Source: Prevotella sp. tc2-28
GTDB lineage: Bacteria > Bacteroidota > Bacteroidia > Bacteroidales > Bacteroidaceae
Direction of reading: 5' to 3'
Length of the DNA stretch: 64,000 nt
NCBI RefSeq assembly: GCF_900107705.1
Contig: NZ_FNRE01000004.1
Span: forward strand, 186,001 to 250,000
Program-made: the position numbers and the translations under genes
The notes under the pieces: generated by a model
Database searches by the model: none
Told to the model about the DNA's origin: nothing
The model's input: only the letters and a program-made list of their open reading frames with translations
Shown here: piece by piece, positions 35,377-42,976 of the stretch
Layout of the letters: the number at the start of each line of letters is the position of its first letter
Numbering within the stretch: position 1 is the stretch's first letter

Positions 35377-35730
35377 GTGACCGTATCTGCCCAGATAAGC
35401 GCATCAAAGACGCATGGAGAAGGCACAGCAAGGAGAGCCGTGCAATCCTCTGAGGCAAAGGAAAAGTATCAAGGCTACATGCCAGAACTATTGACAAAGG
35501 GTGTCGTGATGGTCGAAGGGTTACGCCCGCAGAGTGTACCAATAAAGACCGTCCACAACACGAAACTTGTAGCCACTAAGCATCAGAAATGTCCAGAAGA
35601 TAAGGGTAACAAGACCCGAATACCAAGAATAGAGATAAAGAGAAAACGAATAAGAAATAGGCCTCTCCTTTGCCAGATACCCTGTTCGGACAGGGGCATC
35701 TATAAAGTGAGAAAACAAGCGAAGCCATAG
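35377..35730 (+). pseudogene. Decayed, inverted ssb-like gene
   Basis: The 117-codon frame (GTG start) encodes LTKGVVMVEGLRP and VHNTKLVATK, matching LTKGTRVTVEGYF and VNHNTIKLVATK of the intact SSB at similar spacing. An MNN start at 35352 is in another frame and stops at once. After the match, the SSB-like end AATAAGAAATAG (35649-35660) is out of frame. The 3' hairpin (35681-35694) also resembles the one behind ssb. This looks like an old inverted duplication with frameshifts. Residual function is possible but unlikely. Confidence 0.55.
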
Positions 35731-35825
35731 GCCATAGACCATATACAACCAGCAAGGTATAAAAGAAAAGAGCCGCTGCCTTGGGTTGGCGGGTGGGTCG
35801 AAGGAATAGAGAAGAGAATTACAAC

Positions 35826-35866
35826 AAAAAAAACACCCCTTGGCCGGTTGCCCGACGTTCGGGGTG
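35826..35866 (-). terminator. Rho-independent terminator of the 36729-35882 gene pair
   Basis: On the - strand CACCCC (35861-35866) pairs with GGGGTG (35834-35839), followed by eight T (35826-35833). It lies 16 bp after the 35882 stop. Confidence 0.75.
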
Positions 35867-35881
35867 CGTGAACAAAACAGA

Positions 35882-36238
35882 TTAATCTTCCTTGAAATAG
35901 TGGTTGACGTACTCCCTTACTGACTTGTTGCAGATCTCACCAAGTTTCTTAGGCTTGAAGTACATGTCGCGCTCCACTTTCAGCCCACAGACGTTCAGTT
36001 CAGACAACTGGGAGAGAGAGAAGTACCCCATTTCTGCGCTGGTGTCCGTACCGACTACCAATCCGAAGAAAAGATAGTCATCATCCTCCCTGCGTCCTTC
36101 GGTGACGTACCATGTGAGGGCGGTTAACGGGAAGAAATACTTGGCCACCACTACGGCATCAGCTTTCTTGCCGTCCTGACTGTAAAGCGGATATTTTTCA
36201 AGAGATTCCGCCAACTCCTTGCTCATAAGTCTCATCAT
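35882..36238 (-). CDS. Hypothetical protein
   Basis: This 118-residue soluble protein (MMRLMSKELAESLEKYPLY at the start, LTWYVTEGRREDDDYLFFG in the middle) resembles small DUF2958-type proteins of Bacteroidota mobile elements in its run from YPLYSQDGK to FGLVVG and YFSLSQLSEL. I recall that pattern only loosely, so no name is assigned. It lies 5 bp after the 36244 gene and before a strong terminator. Confidence 0.65.
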   Translation of the reverse strand: MMRLMSKELAESLEKYPLYSQDGKKADAVVVAKYFFPLTALTWYVTEGRREDDDYLFFGLVVGTDTSAEMGYFSLSQLSELNVCGLKVERDMYFKPKKLGEICNKSVREYVNHYFKED

Positions 36239-36243
36239 AGCTA

Positions 36244-36729
36244 TTAAAAATGATAATCAATAATTCCACCGACATAGAGGCGTTCGCCTATTCTGAGCTT
36301 GCAGACCATCCGCATCAGCTCTGCCGACTCCTCGCCATACGTCTGGGTAGTGTCCTCAGACAAATAGAAATGCGAGTCAGTCCCAAGAGGGTTGTTGATA
36401 ACCTTCTGCAGTTGGTAGGCTGCACCTATCCAATGCGTCACGTTCATGACGTTGACATCCTCTGATTTCTTGTGGATGGTTTGTACCCATTGGTGAATCC
36501 ATTCAGGTGTACCGCCCCTAAAAACGAGTTCATCGCTGCCAATGAGGGTGAACATACCTTTTGGGAGAATTTGGTTGACTAAGGTGTCAATCGATTCCGC
36601 CCTCTCTTCTTCGGAGATTTCGGAACAATAGTCATAATCGCTGCTATCTCCCTGTGTCAGAGTGTTCTCGTTGAGGTAGTTCTCTTTGTCCACTCTGTGC
36701 TTTGTGATTTGATAAACCTTTGCGTGCAT
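36244..36729 (-). CDS. Hypothetical protein
   Basis: This 161-residue acidic soluble protein (MHAKVYQITKHRVDKENYL, then SEISEEERAESIDTLVNQIL) has no signal peptide or known motif. It forms a two-gene unit with 35882-36238. Element B's terminator-like part begins 33 bp upstream of its start codon, in the opposite direction. Confidence 0.6.
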   Translation of the reverse strand: MHAKVYQITKHRVDKENYLNENTLTQGDSSDYDYCSEISEEERAESIDTLVNQILPKGMFTLIGSDELVFRGGTPEWIHQWVQTIHKKSEDVNVMNVTHWIGAAYQLQKVINNPLGTDSHFYLSEDTTQTYGEESAELMRMVCKLRIGERLYVGGIIDYHF

Positions 36730-36761
36730 AATGCTTGTTGTTTTATTGTGAAACTTGTCTT

Positions 36762-37052
36762 TTTATCGGACTCCCAGGAGGGGGAGACTTTTCTTTTTAA
36801 GTCCATCTCCTGCGAAGGAGCTTTTTTTTATCATCGGCATTCCCTATCGGGTTTAGACTTTTCTTTGTGCGTAAAAAAGCAAGCCCAAGCAATGACTACG
36901 GCAAGGAATTTCAGCAGAAAATTCGCGGGGCATCCGTTAGAACTTTCTCCTGAAATAGCAAAGCGGTACTTTCCATGTCATAAGGGCTTGCTACCTTTGC
37001 ACAGAGAAAATCGTAAAGAACACGATAGTGAAGCCAACGTATGAAAGGCGAC
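36762..37052 (+). ncRNA. Structured promoter-leader element B (candidate regulatory RNA locus)
   Basis: Homologue of element A. A CTCCT/AGGAG hairpin (36807-36811, 36816-36820) with T8 comes first. Then arms AGCAAGCCC/GGGCTTGCT (36878-36886, 36984-36992), ATGAC/GTCAT (36892-36896, 36977-36981) and ATTTCAG/CTGAAAT (36908-36914, 36950-36956) surround a promoter ending in TACCTTTG (36992-36999). The A arms are different sequences at the same places, so changes are compensatory. The transcript would run from about 37003 to the hairpin at 37116-37148. Confidence 0.45.
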
Positions 37053-37115
37053 ATAGCGGGATGGAGATGGATATAGAAAAAGATATATGAAAATCCTATA
37101 GCAGATTAAGCACAT

Positions 37116-37148
37116 TGAGAGCCGGGGCGCTTTGCCTCGGCTCTCAAA
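37116..37148. terminator. Strong hairpin between element B and the fimbrial-type genes
   Basis: TTGAGAGCCG (37116-37125) pairs with CGGCTCTCAA (37139-37148), with inner GGC/GCC arms. No T-run on either side. It could stop both the - strand lipoprotein operon and the element B transcript. Confidence 0.55.
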
Positions 37149-37170
37149 GTAGATAGAGGATTAGGATGCA

Positions 37171-38055
37171 TCAGAACGTATATCCGTTCACGCTGTCCCA
37201 ATCGGGATCGGCGGTGAGGCGGAAGGTGCCGTCGGAGGTCTGGCCGCTGCCGCCGCTACCGAAAAAACTGCCTGTGTAGCGGGTAATCTGGTTGCGGGTG
37301 ACAGGAACGTTCTCAAAGATGCGCTCCTTCACGGTGTTGTCGTTGGCATCAAGGGCAGTGACGGTGAGCTTCGTCAATACATCTTCCTCGGTATGAGGCA
37401 GGGTGAAGATGTCGAAAGTGGTTACACCGTCGGCAACTGTGCGGATTTCCGTCTGTTTTGAATTGACGCAGCCATAGCCTGCCGATGGCGAGAATGTCGA
37501 AGAACCGCCCGTGTAGTAGAACTTGAACTTTGTCACCGTGGACGGGATTTCATCGTCGGTCAGCACCAAGCGGAACATGGCGACGGCACGGGTCAGCGTG
37601 AGGTCGTAGGACTGCACCTCGGAGGTCACAACCAGGTCACCATAGTAATAGAAGGTGTCGGTCACTTTATTGTTCGGGAACGTCACCTTCTCAGTCGAGG
37701 TAATCGTGGCCGAGCCTTCGCCGTTGTGGGCAATGACCACAAGCTGGTACGTTCCGGCAGCAAGCGTCAGGGCGACAGTGCCAAACGAGGCATCGCCCTC
37801 TTTCTGCGTTACGGTCTTGACCTTCGTGCCTTCAGCGTCGAAAATGGCGATGTTCAGGCGACTGCATAACTCCGTGATGTCGGTGGCGGCACGGGTAGCC
37901 ACACGGTTTCCATTATTGCCAAACGCCTCTTGCTCATACTGCGTCATGTGGAGGATGACGTTGGCCTCGTTCATTGATACGACATCCTCGTCGAGGATGG
38001 GCTTCTCGCACGCTGCTACCAGCAGGGCGAGAGCAATAAACATATACTTCTTCAT
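37171..38055 (-). CDS. FimB/Mfa2-like fimbrial-type lipoprotein
   Basis: This 294-residue protein has a lipoprotein signal (LLVAAC, cysteine 16). The body has repeated beta sandwiches of the FimB/Mfa2 type: VTRAATDITELCSRLNIAIFD-like opening, TYQLVVIAHNG, then LTRAVAMFRLVLTD near residue 150. Such lipoproteins anchor or tip Bacteroidales fimbriae. It follows the 38062 gene by 6 bp on the same strand and ends at a strong hairpin. No major-pilin gene is in view. Confidence 0.75.
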   Translation of the reverse strand: MKKYMFIALALLVAACEKPILDEDVVSMNEANVILHMTQYEQEAFGNNGNRVATRAATDITELCSRLNIAIFDAEGTKVKTVTQKEGDASFGTVALTLAAGTYQLVVIAHNGEGSATITSTEKVTFPNNKVTDTFYYYGDLVVTSEVQSYDLTLTRAVAMFRLVLTDDEIPSTVTKFKFYYTGGSSTFSPSAGYGCVNSKQTEIRTVADGVTTFDIFTLPHTEEDVLTKLTVTALDANDNTVKERIFENVPVTRNQITRYTGSFFGSGGSGQTSDGTFRLTADPDWDSVNGYTF

Positions 38056-38061
38056 AGCGGT

Positions 38062-39369
38062 TTATTCTTTAGTGATAGAAACGATGGCGACAGGACGGAG
38101 GTTGATGCCTGTGATATAATTGGCAGAGCCGGTAGCGCCAGTGGCCAGATTGTACTGATAATATACACCGTTGTTATTCTTATAGAGGTAGATTCCGGCT
38201 GCAGGTGCTGGAGTCACGTCGTTCCGTGCAGCTGCAAAGGCATCCACCTGCGCTTTGGTCGGCACCGTCCAATCGCTGATGCCGTCCACACCCAGACTGG
38301 CAAGAGCTGACTCTGCATCACTGGCACTCGTCACCGCCCGTTCGTTGGGCGAAAGCAGCACCACCTCAGCCGACTGCCCATCATCTTCCACCGTCACGGC
38401 AAGCACGCAGCATCCTTGGTACGTGTCGCCAACCGATGGGAAGTCCTGTGTATCACCACCATTATCCCCACCGTTATTGTCATTCCCCGACGTACTACTG
38501 CCATCCTCGTCGAACGTAAAGCTAATCGTCCTTTCCCCAAGCCACGTCGCGCCCGTGATAGTTCCAGTCAGGTTCACGCCCACGGCCTCGGTATAGGTTC
38601 CGTCAATATTGATTTTATATCCCGCCTCCAGTTCGTCGCTGGTGTTGTATGTATAGGTTTTCGTTGTGCCGCCCACGGTGATGTTCACGCTCACGCTGGC
38701 GGGCTGACTGCTTGGTGGCAGCAGATAGGCACTGCCGTTGTTCTTCCACGTCCTCCCGTCCTCCTGCTTCGTCAACGTAATGGTGCTACTGCCGTTCGTC
38801 GAGCTGTACGTCCCGCCAATGGTCAGGCTATGCCATAGCGGGGCAATCGTCACCGTGACAGCCGTAGCCGCCGAGGGCACCTTCTTGATGGTCACATCAT
38901 GAATCAGCATCGTCTTCCTCGCCATGCCCAGCGTGACGGTATTCGTCCCACCGTCCACCAGCGTCACCGTAGCCGAAGCCGCCATCAGATCAGTCAGTTT
39001 CTTTCCCTCTTGTAGTGCTATCGCCGATGTCGTCAAAGCATTCGACACCGTAGGCAGAACATAGTCCGATGCCGACACACCGCCCACGGCATACACCGAA
39101 TACGTCCCTTCCGTCAGTGCGATGTTCAGTGTCTGCCCCTCGTCGCCGATGGCCTGTGATGTCTTGCACTCGTCACCTTGGAACACATACACCGCAACAG
39201 GGTACGCCACCGTTGCCCCGTCGCCCGTTGCTCCACGTGTCCGTACCTGCAACACCGAGTTTTTCATCTGCCCCGTCGAGGTCTTATCCTCCCCAACGTC
39301 AAGCGTTCTCTCACACGCCGTCAGCCCCAGCACTGCCAGGGCTGACGCAAACAATGTTTTTGTTTTCAT
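38062..39369 (-). CDS. FimB/Mfa2-like lipoprotein with C-terminal DUF1566-like part
   Basis: This 435-residue protein starts at MKTKTLFASA and has lipobox LTAC (cysteine 19). Residues 40-270 look like a Mfa2-type surface domain (TEGTYSVYAVGG, PLWHSLTIGGTY). After a Gly/Asp/Asn-rich linker, the C-terminus (ISDWTVPTKAQVDAFA, then YYQYNLATG) resembles the end of the 5513-6202 lipoprotein. Its promoter overlaps palindromes shared with the TetR/Crp intergenic region, so it is probably a TetR target. Confidence 0.7.
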   Translation of the reverse strand: MKTKTLFASALAVLGLTACERTLDVGEDKTSTGQMKNSVLQVRTRGATGDGATVAYPVAVYVFQGDECKTSQAIGDEGQTLNIALTEGTYSVYAVGGVSASDYVLPTVSNALTTSAIALQEGKKLTDLMAASATVTLVDGGTNTVTLGMARKTMLIHDVTIKKVPSAATAVTVTIAPLWHSLTIGGTYSSTNGSSTITLTKQEDGRTWKNNGSAYLLPPSSQPASVSVNITVGGTTKTYTYNTSDELEAGYKINIDGTYTEAVGVNLTGTITGATWLGERTISFTFDEDGSSTSGNDNNGGDNGGDTQDFPSVGDTYQGCCVLAVTVEDDGQSAEVVLLSPNERAVTSASDAESALASLGVDGISDWTVPTKAQVDAFAAARNDVTPAPAAGIYLYKNNNGVYYQYNLATGATGSANYITGINLRPVAIVSITKE

Positions 39370-39371
39370 TT

Positions 39372-39440
39372 CATACAATTTTGTAGGTTTTGGGAATATT
39401 CCCAAACAACAAAACTACAAAACCGTACAAAGTTGTATGC
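39372..39440 (-). promoter_or_regulatory. Promoter and TetR-type operators of the fimbrial-type operon
   Basis: Two related palindromes: CATACAA-TT-TTGTAGG (39372-39387) and CCGTAC-N6-GTATGC (39423-39440). The second covers the - strand -7 box CAACTTTG. The CCGTAC-N6-GTAC form recurs at 40210-40227 beside the TetR gene. Confidence 0.5.
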
Positions 39441-39496
39441 TGTATGTATAAACTTTAACTAAGAATAAGAATATGTAAGGTATCTGAAATAGTCTC

Positions 39497-40123
39497 TTAG
39501 CGTTTCTTCACCCTCTCATACACCGCGAGCATTTCCTCTTTCAGCAGTTTCGGGTCCATGCCGTCAATAAGTGAGTCCTGGAAGGCGCGACCGTAGAAGA
39601 GGCTCATCATGATCTTGGCCAGAATGGTGGGCTGCACGTCATTTTGCAGTTCGCCGCTCTCCACGCCCCGGCCTATTACCTCTATCCACAGCCTTTCCTC
39701 CTTCGCCATCGCGTTCAGAAATGTCTTGTGTATTTCGGGAAGCAATACTGACATTTGCGACATCATGTTCAGATACGCACGGCTGCAGTCCCTCATCGGC
39801 ACGTCCATGCCCACAATTTCGTGCAGTGCCTCCATCGTCCGCTCAACGCCCTTTGCGTATGTGTCGATAAACTGCCGTAGCGTGCAGTCATCAGCGACCT
39901 GAATCTTCCTCTCAATGTCCTGTCGCTCCAGCACATAGTATTCCACCACCTGACGGAACAGGTCCAGCTTCGTGTCGGCATAGTGGAAGATGGTGCCGCG
40001 CGTAAAACCCGTCGCCTTTTCAATATCGGGGATGCTCACCCCGTCGAACGATTTCAGGATGAACATCTTAAATGCCACGCGGAACAGTTCGCGTTTATGG
40101 CTCTTTCTTGACATGTCTTGCAT
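39497..40123 (-). CDS. TetR-family transcriptional repressor
   Basis: This 208-residue protein has an N-terminal TetR helix-turn-helix (residues 10-55: FKMFILKSFDGVSIPDIEKA, TGFTRGTIFHYADTKLDLF). A helical ligand-binding part follows (residues 70-200). It is divergent from a Crp/Fnr gene, and matching palindromes occur in that gap and at the fimbrial-type promoter, so it probably controls both. The ligand is unknown. The start may be 40123 or 40114 (MSRKSHKREL). Confidence 0.88.
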   Translation of the reverse strand: MQDMSRKSHKRELFRVAFKMFILKSFDGVSIPDIEKATGFTRGTIFHYADTKLDLFRQVVEYYVLERQDIERKIQVADDCTLRQFIDTYAKGVERTMEALHEIVGMDVPMRDCSRAYLNMMSQMSVLLPEIHKTFLNAMAKEERLWIEVIGRGVESGELQNDVQPTILAKIMMSLFYGRAFQDSLIDGMDPKLLKEEMLAVYERVKKR

Positions 40124-40209
40124 AAGCCCATATTTTTGCGTGCAAAGTTACACATTTTTCCCCGTAATCCTGTCATTCCTCTGCTAATTCTCCTTGAAAA
40201 GAGTTAAAA

Positions 40210-40253
40210 CCGTACCTGTTTGTACGGATATTCAATCAAATTCACTACCTTTG
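40210..40253 (+). promoter_or_regulatory. Promoter of the first Crp/Fnr gene with overlapping operator
   Basis: Palindrome CCGTAC-CTGTTT-GTACGG (40210-40227) covers the -33 region. TACCTTTG (40246-40253) is the -7 box. A - strand TAACTTTG (rc at 40142-40149) serves the divergent TetR gene. Confidence 0.55.
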
Positions 40254-40271
40254 CCAGCAAATTCTCAGACG

Positions 40272-40856
40272 ATGGAACAGAAATTCGGGAAAAATAGCAT
40301 TGACATCAAGGCGCTGCGCGAGTTTTGCGAGCGCGAGGGCAAGATGGTGGAGTACCGCAAGGGCGAACAGCTGGAGCGCGAGGGCGACCCCGCACGGTGG
40401 TTCGGCTTCGTCACCGAGGGGTGCTTCAAGTACGTGACATACGGCATCAGCGACGACAAGGAACACATCACATGGTTCTCGTTCGAGGGCGAGTTTGCTG
40501 GCGACTATCCCGCCTGCCTCGACGGTGGCCCGGCACTGACCACGATCGAGGCGATGGTGCCCACCCGCATCATCCGTGTCAGCGGCGAACAGCTGGTGAA
40601 GCGGTTCAGTCTGGACAAGAAGTCGATGGATCTGCGCTGCCTCGTTGCCGAGCACCTGCTCAGTCAGGCCCGCGCCCGCTACACCGACCTCCACCGCGCC
40701 ACGCCCCTCGAACGCTACGAGTTGCTGCTCCGCCGCTGCCCGGGCATCGCCCGCCATCTCCCCCTGAACGCCATCGCCTCGTTCCTCTGCGTCACTCCCC
40801 AACAGTTGTCACGCATTCGCAAGGCCGTCACGTTTGGAAGTATCAACAGACTCTGA
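40272..40856 (+). CDS. Crp/Fnr-family transcriptional regulator
   Basis: This 194-residue protein has an N-terminal cyclic-nucleotide-binding-type fold (residues 15-115: YRKGEQLEREGDPARWFGFV, WFSFEGEFAGDYPACL) and a C-terminal winged-helix part (residues 145-190: LNAIASFLCVTPQQLSRIRK). No cysteine cluster for an iron-sulphur centre is seen. A close paralogue lies at 50322-50918. Its 3' end overlaps that of the convergent TPR regulator by 48 bp, so antisense interference is possible. Confidence 0.85.
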   Translation: MEQKFGKNSIDIKALREFCEREGKMVEYRKGEQLEREGDPARWFGFVTEGCFKYVTYGISDDKEHITWFSFEGEFAGDYPACLDGGPALTTIEAMVPTRIIRVSGEQLVKRFSLDKKSMDLRCLVAEHLLSQARARYTDLHRATPLERYELLLRRCPGIARHLPLNAIASFLCVTPQQLSRIRKAVTFGSINRL

Positions 40857-42596
40857 ATCTACCACCCAATCATATTTCTTCACCCACCTCCAAACTGTGA
40901 CGCGGGAAAGATTCGTCATGTTCTGAATTTGGGGCTTTGAAAGGCCAATACGTATAAGGTAGCAGACTTGCATCTGTTGTTCTGTAAATGTGCCTAACTC
41001 TTTCAAAAGTTTGTCCTTGAATGTTGGGTAAAGTTCGTCAACAGCCTGATAGAGTTGTTTCCAATCCGCCGCTTTCATGTTCTTCTTTCCCTCCGATGAC
41101 TGGCGGATGGCCTCGATGACATCCTCAGCCTTGCCCTCCAACTCCGACTGATGCAGCAGATTGAGGAAGGTCTGGTTCTGCTGCATCTTTTCCGTCAGCC
41201 GTTGCTCCTTCTCGCGCAGTTCTATGTCGTAGCCTGTAAGTTCGGTGCTCACCTTGTCCAGTTGTGCCTTCACCTTGCCCAGTTCATCATCCTGTTTCTC
41301 CAGTTGATACTTTGCTTCGGACAGTTTTCTTTCCCGCAGGTCTATCTCCTGCCGCAGCCGCTGCTCGTCGTCGGCCTTGCCTTGCAGTTCCTGAGACAGT
41401 GCCGTTATCTGTTCAAGATGCCTGTTCCTGCGACGGACATACACTGCATAGCCAAGACACAGCAGAAGCAGGGCGACGGCGCAGACGACAGCCACCGCCA
41501 GTTTGTAATGCTCCTTTGCATCGCGCAGTTGCTGCTCCTTCTTCTGATCCAGGTGATACTGATACTCGTTGCCCACCGTAGCGGCCAACTGCTGACGCTT
41601 TCCGAAATCCAGCGAGTCGCTCAGTTGCATATATATCCGTGCATAGTGGAGGGCTTTCGGCTGATTACCCTGTGCGTCGTACATCTGATAGAGCATCTTG
41701 GCCGCATCGTACATATTATTGATGTCCGTACCGTCGTCAATCACCCGGTTCAGACAGACGCTTGCGGAATCAGTCTGTCCCGTCATCTGGTAGTACATGG
41801 CCAAGACTATACACGGAAATGCCGCGAAGTTATTTATAGGGTCGCCGTCTATCAGTATTCGGCATCGTTCGGCATTCTGTCGCTCACCCAACACAACATA
41901 GTGGCACAGCAGGTTATAGAGGTTGCCCTGCTGATGGGCTATCTTATTTGAACTTTCAATCGCTTGGAGGGCTTCGTCAAGATAAGCCTTGGCCTGCCGT
42001 GTGCTGTCCGTTGCCATCAGTGCCCCGCCTAAGTGGAGCAGCGGCACCACCTTGTCGCGTCCTAACGCCCGGCATACCTCCAGTTCTTTTCGTCCCGTCG
42101 CAACAGCCTCCTGATAGTTCTGTACTCCATAATAGAGGTAGTTCAGATTAGAATAGGTGTTTTGTAGCATCACCGAGTCGCAATCCTCCGCATCTTCAGC
42201 ATATTCTATCGAGCGGAAGAAATATTCCAGGGCGCGGGGCGTATCTTGCAAGTCACGATAGACGCTGCCGGCATAGTAGCACACCTCCTGCTTGTCCTGC
42301 ACCGTACCCTCCCGTTCAAAGTAGCCCAACAAACTCTTGATGACGATATCCGATGTCGCCGTCTTGTCGGCCTTGTCGTTCAGTCGGATTCTCAGCAGGT
42401 CGTACTTGTTCCTTGTGTATTCCGACTCTGCCCGCATCTCTATTTCCAGAGAGTCGAGCATTGCAAGAGCCGTCGCAGGGTCACTGTCGCCCACATGCTT
42501 TATCTGGTCGAGCCTGTCCATCACTCCACCCTCCTTGCAGGAAACAAGGAACAAAACAAGCAGAAACCGAGTGCATAGTCTAACGTATCTGTTCAT
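40809..42596 (-). CDS. Membrane-bound TPR / coiled-coil / HTH regulator
   Basis: This 595-residue protein has an N-terminal signal with LVSC lipobox-like end, TPR-type helical repeats (about 40-345), one membrane helix (about 368-391, AVAVVCAVALLLLCLGYAVYV) and a long coiled coil (395-475). The C-terminal helix-turn-helix (540-580) contains SKPQIQNMTNLSRVTVWRWVKK. This is the layout of Bacteroidota membrane-tethered regulators that sense envelope signals. Large palindromes sit in its promoter region next to the divergent exported-protein cluster, a likely target. Confidence 0.8.
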   Translation of the reverse strand: MNRYVRLCTRFLLVLFLVSCKEGGVMDRLDQIKHVGDSDPATALAMLDSLEIEMRAESEYTRNKYDLLRIRLNDKADKTATSDIVIKSLLGYFEREGTVQDKQEVCYYAGSVYRDLQDTPRALEYFFRSIEYAEDAEDCDSVMLQNTYSNLNYLYYGVQNYQEAVATGRKELEVCRALGRDKVVPLLHLGGALMATDSTRQAKAYLDEALQAIESSNKIAHQQGNLYNLLCHYVVLGERQNAERCRILIDGDPINNFAAFPCIVLAMYYQMTGQTDSASVCLNRVIDDGTDINNMYDAAKMLYQMYDAQGNQPKALHYARIYMQLSDSLDFGKRQQLAATVGNEYQYHLDQKKEQQLRDAKEHYKLAVAVVCAVALLLLCLGYAVYVRRRNRHLEQITALSQELQGKADDEQRLRQEIDLRERKLSEAKYQLEKQDDELGKVKAQLDKVSTELTGYDIELREKEQRLTEKMQQNQTFLNLLHQSELEGKAEDVIEAIRQSSEGKKNMKAADWKQLYQAVDELYPTFKDKLLKELGTFTEQQMQVCYLIRIGLSKPQIQNMTNLSRVTVWRWVKKYDWVVDSESVDTSKRDGLANA

Positions 42597-42620
42597 CGCC
42601 TTATTGTTTCAATTCGGGTG

Positions 42621-42705
42621 CAAAGATACGCAAAAATCACGGTATTACAAAGATTTTCAGACAATCTTTGTGTTTCACTGTGTTTCTCGGAAACACAATG
42701 AAACA
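42621..42705. promoter_or_regulatory. Promoter of the TPR/HTH gene with two adjacent palindromes
   Basis: The - strand promoter is exact: TTTG (42648-42651), 19 bp, TATCTTTG (42621-42628). CAAAGATT/AATCTTTG (42648-42655, 42663-42670) is a perfect inverted repeat over its -33 box. Next to it TGTTTCA...TGTGTTTC and GAAACACA...TGAAACA (42671-42686, 42690-42705) form a 35-bp near-perfect palindrome. Confidence 0.65.
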
Positions 42706-42713
42706 GCCATTTC

Positions 42714-42744
42714 TTGATTCTCTCCCGACTTATGCCTACCTTTG
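42714..42744 (+). promoter_or_regulatory. + strand promoter of the exported-protein cluster
   Basis: TTGA (42714-42717), 19 bp, TACCTTTG (42737-42744) then CACC. It starts 9 bp after the 35-bp palindrome. Confidence 0.55.
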
Positions 42745-42774
42745 CACCCAGAAATAAAATAAGTAACAACAGAA

Positions 42775-42969
42775 ATGAGTGTGAAACAATTAAGATTTGC
42801 GTCAGTTCTTCTCGCTGCCATCGTATCAATAGCGGCAGAAGCACAGGGTAACATCACGGGGCGAGTGATTGACGAACAATCCCATCCATTGCCGTTTGCC
42901 AATGTCGTAGGTACTGTCCCCACGGCTACGAGGACTTTCTGTAACTTTGTGGCTCGGAATGACAAATAA
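42775..42969 (+). pseudogene. N-terminal fragment of a carboxypeptidase-regulatory-domain outer-membrane protein
   Basis: The 64-codon frame encodes a signal peptide (ending AAEAQG) and the start of a CarboxypepD_reg-like domain (ITGRVIDEQSHPLPFANVV). In intact relatives this runs on into hundreds of residues, often a beta barrel. Here homology stops after FANVV, and the rest is translated from sequence that holds a promoter (TAACTTTGTGGCTCGGAAT) also found at 51018-51036. It is a truncated gene joined to the promoter of the next one. Confidence 0.6.
42942..42960 (+). promoter_or_regulatory. Promoter of the first TlpA-like gene, inside a gene fragment
   Basis: TAACTTTG (42942-42949) and the next 11 bases are identical to 51018-51036. 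It lies within the 3' end of the 42775 fragment. Confidence 0.5.
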
Positions 42970-42976
42970 AACGAAA

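Noticed and set aside
1..37170. Integrase, excisionase or att sites marking the ends of the conjugative element
   Set aside because: No tyrosine or serine recombinase gene and no tRNA-linked repeat is visible; the ends must lie outside the window or were not recognisable.
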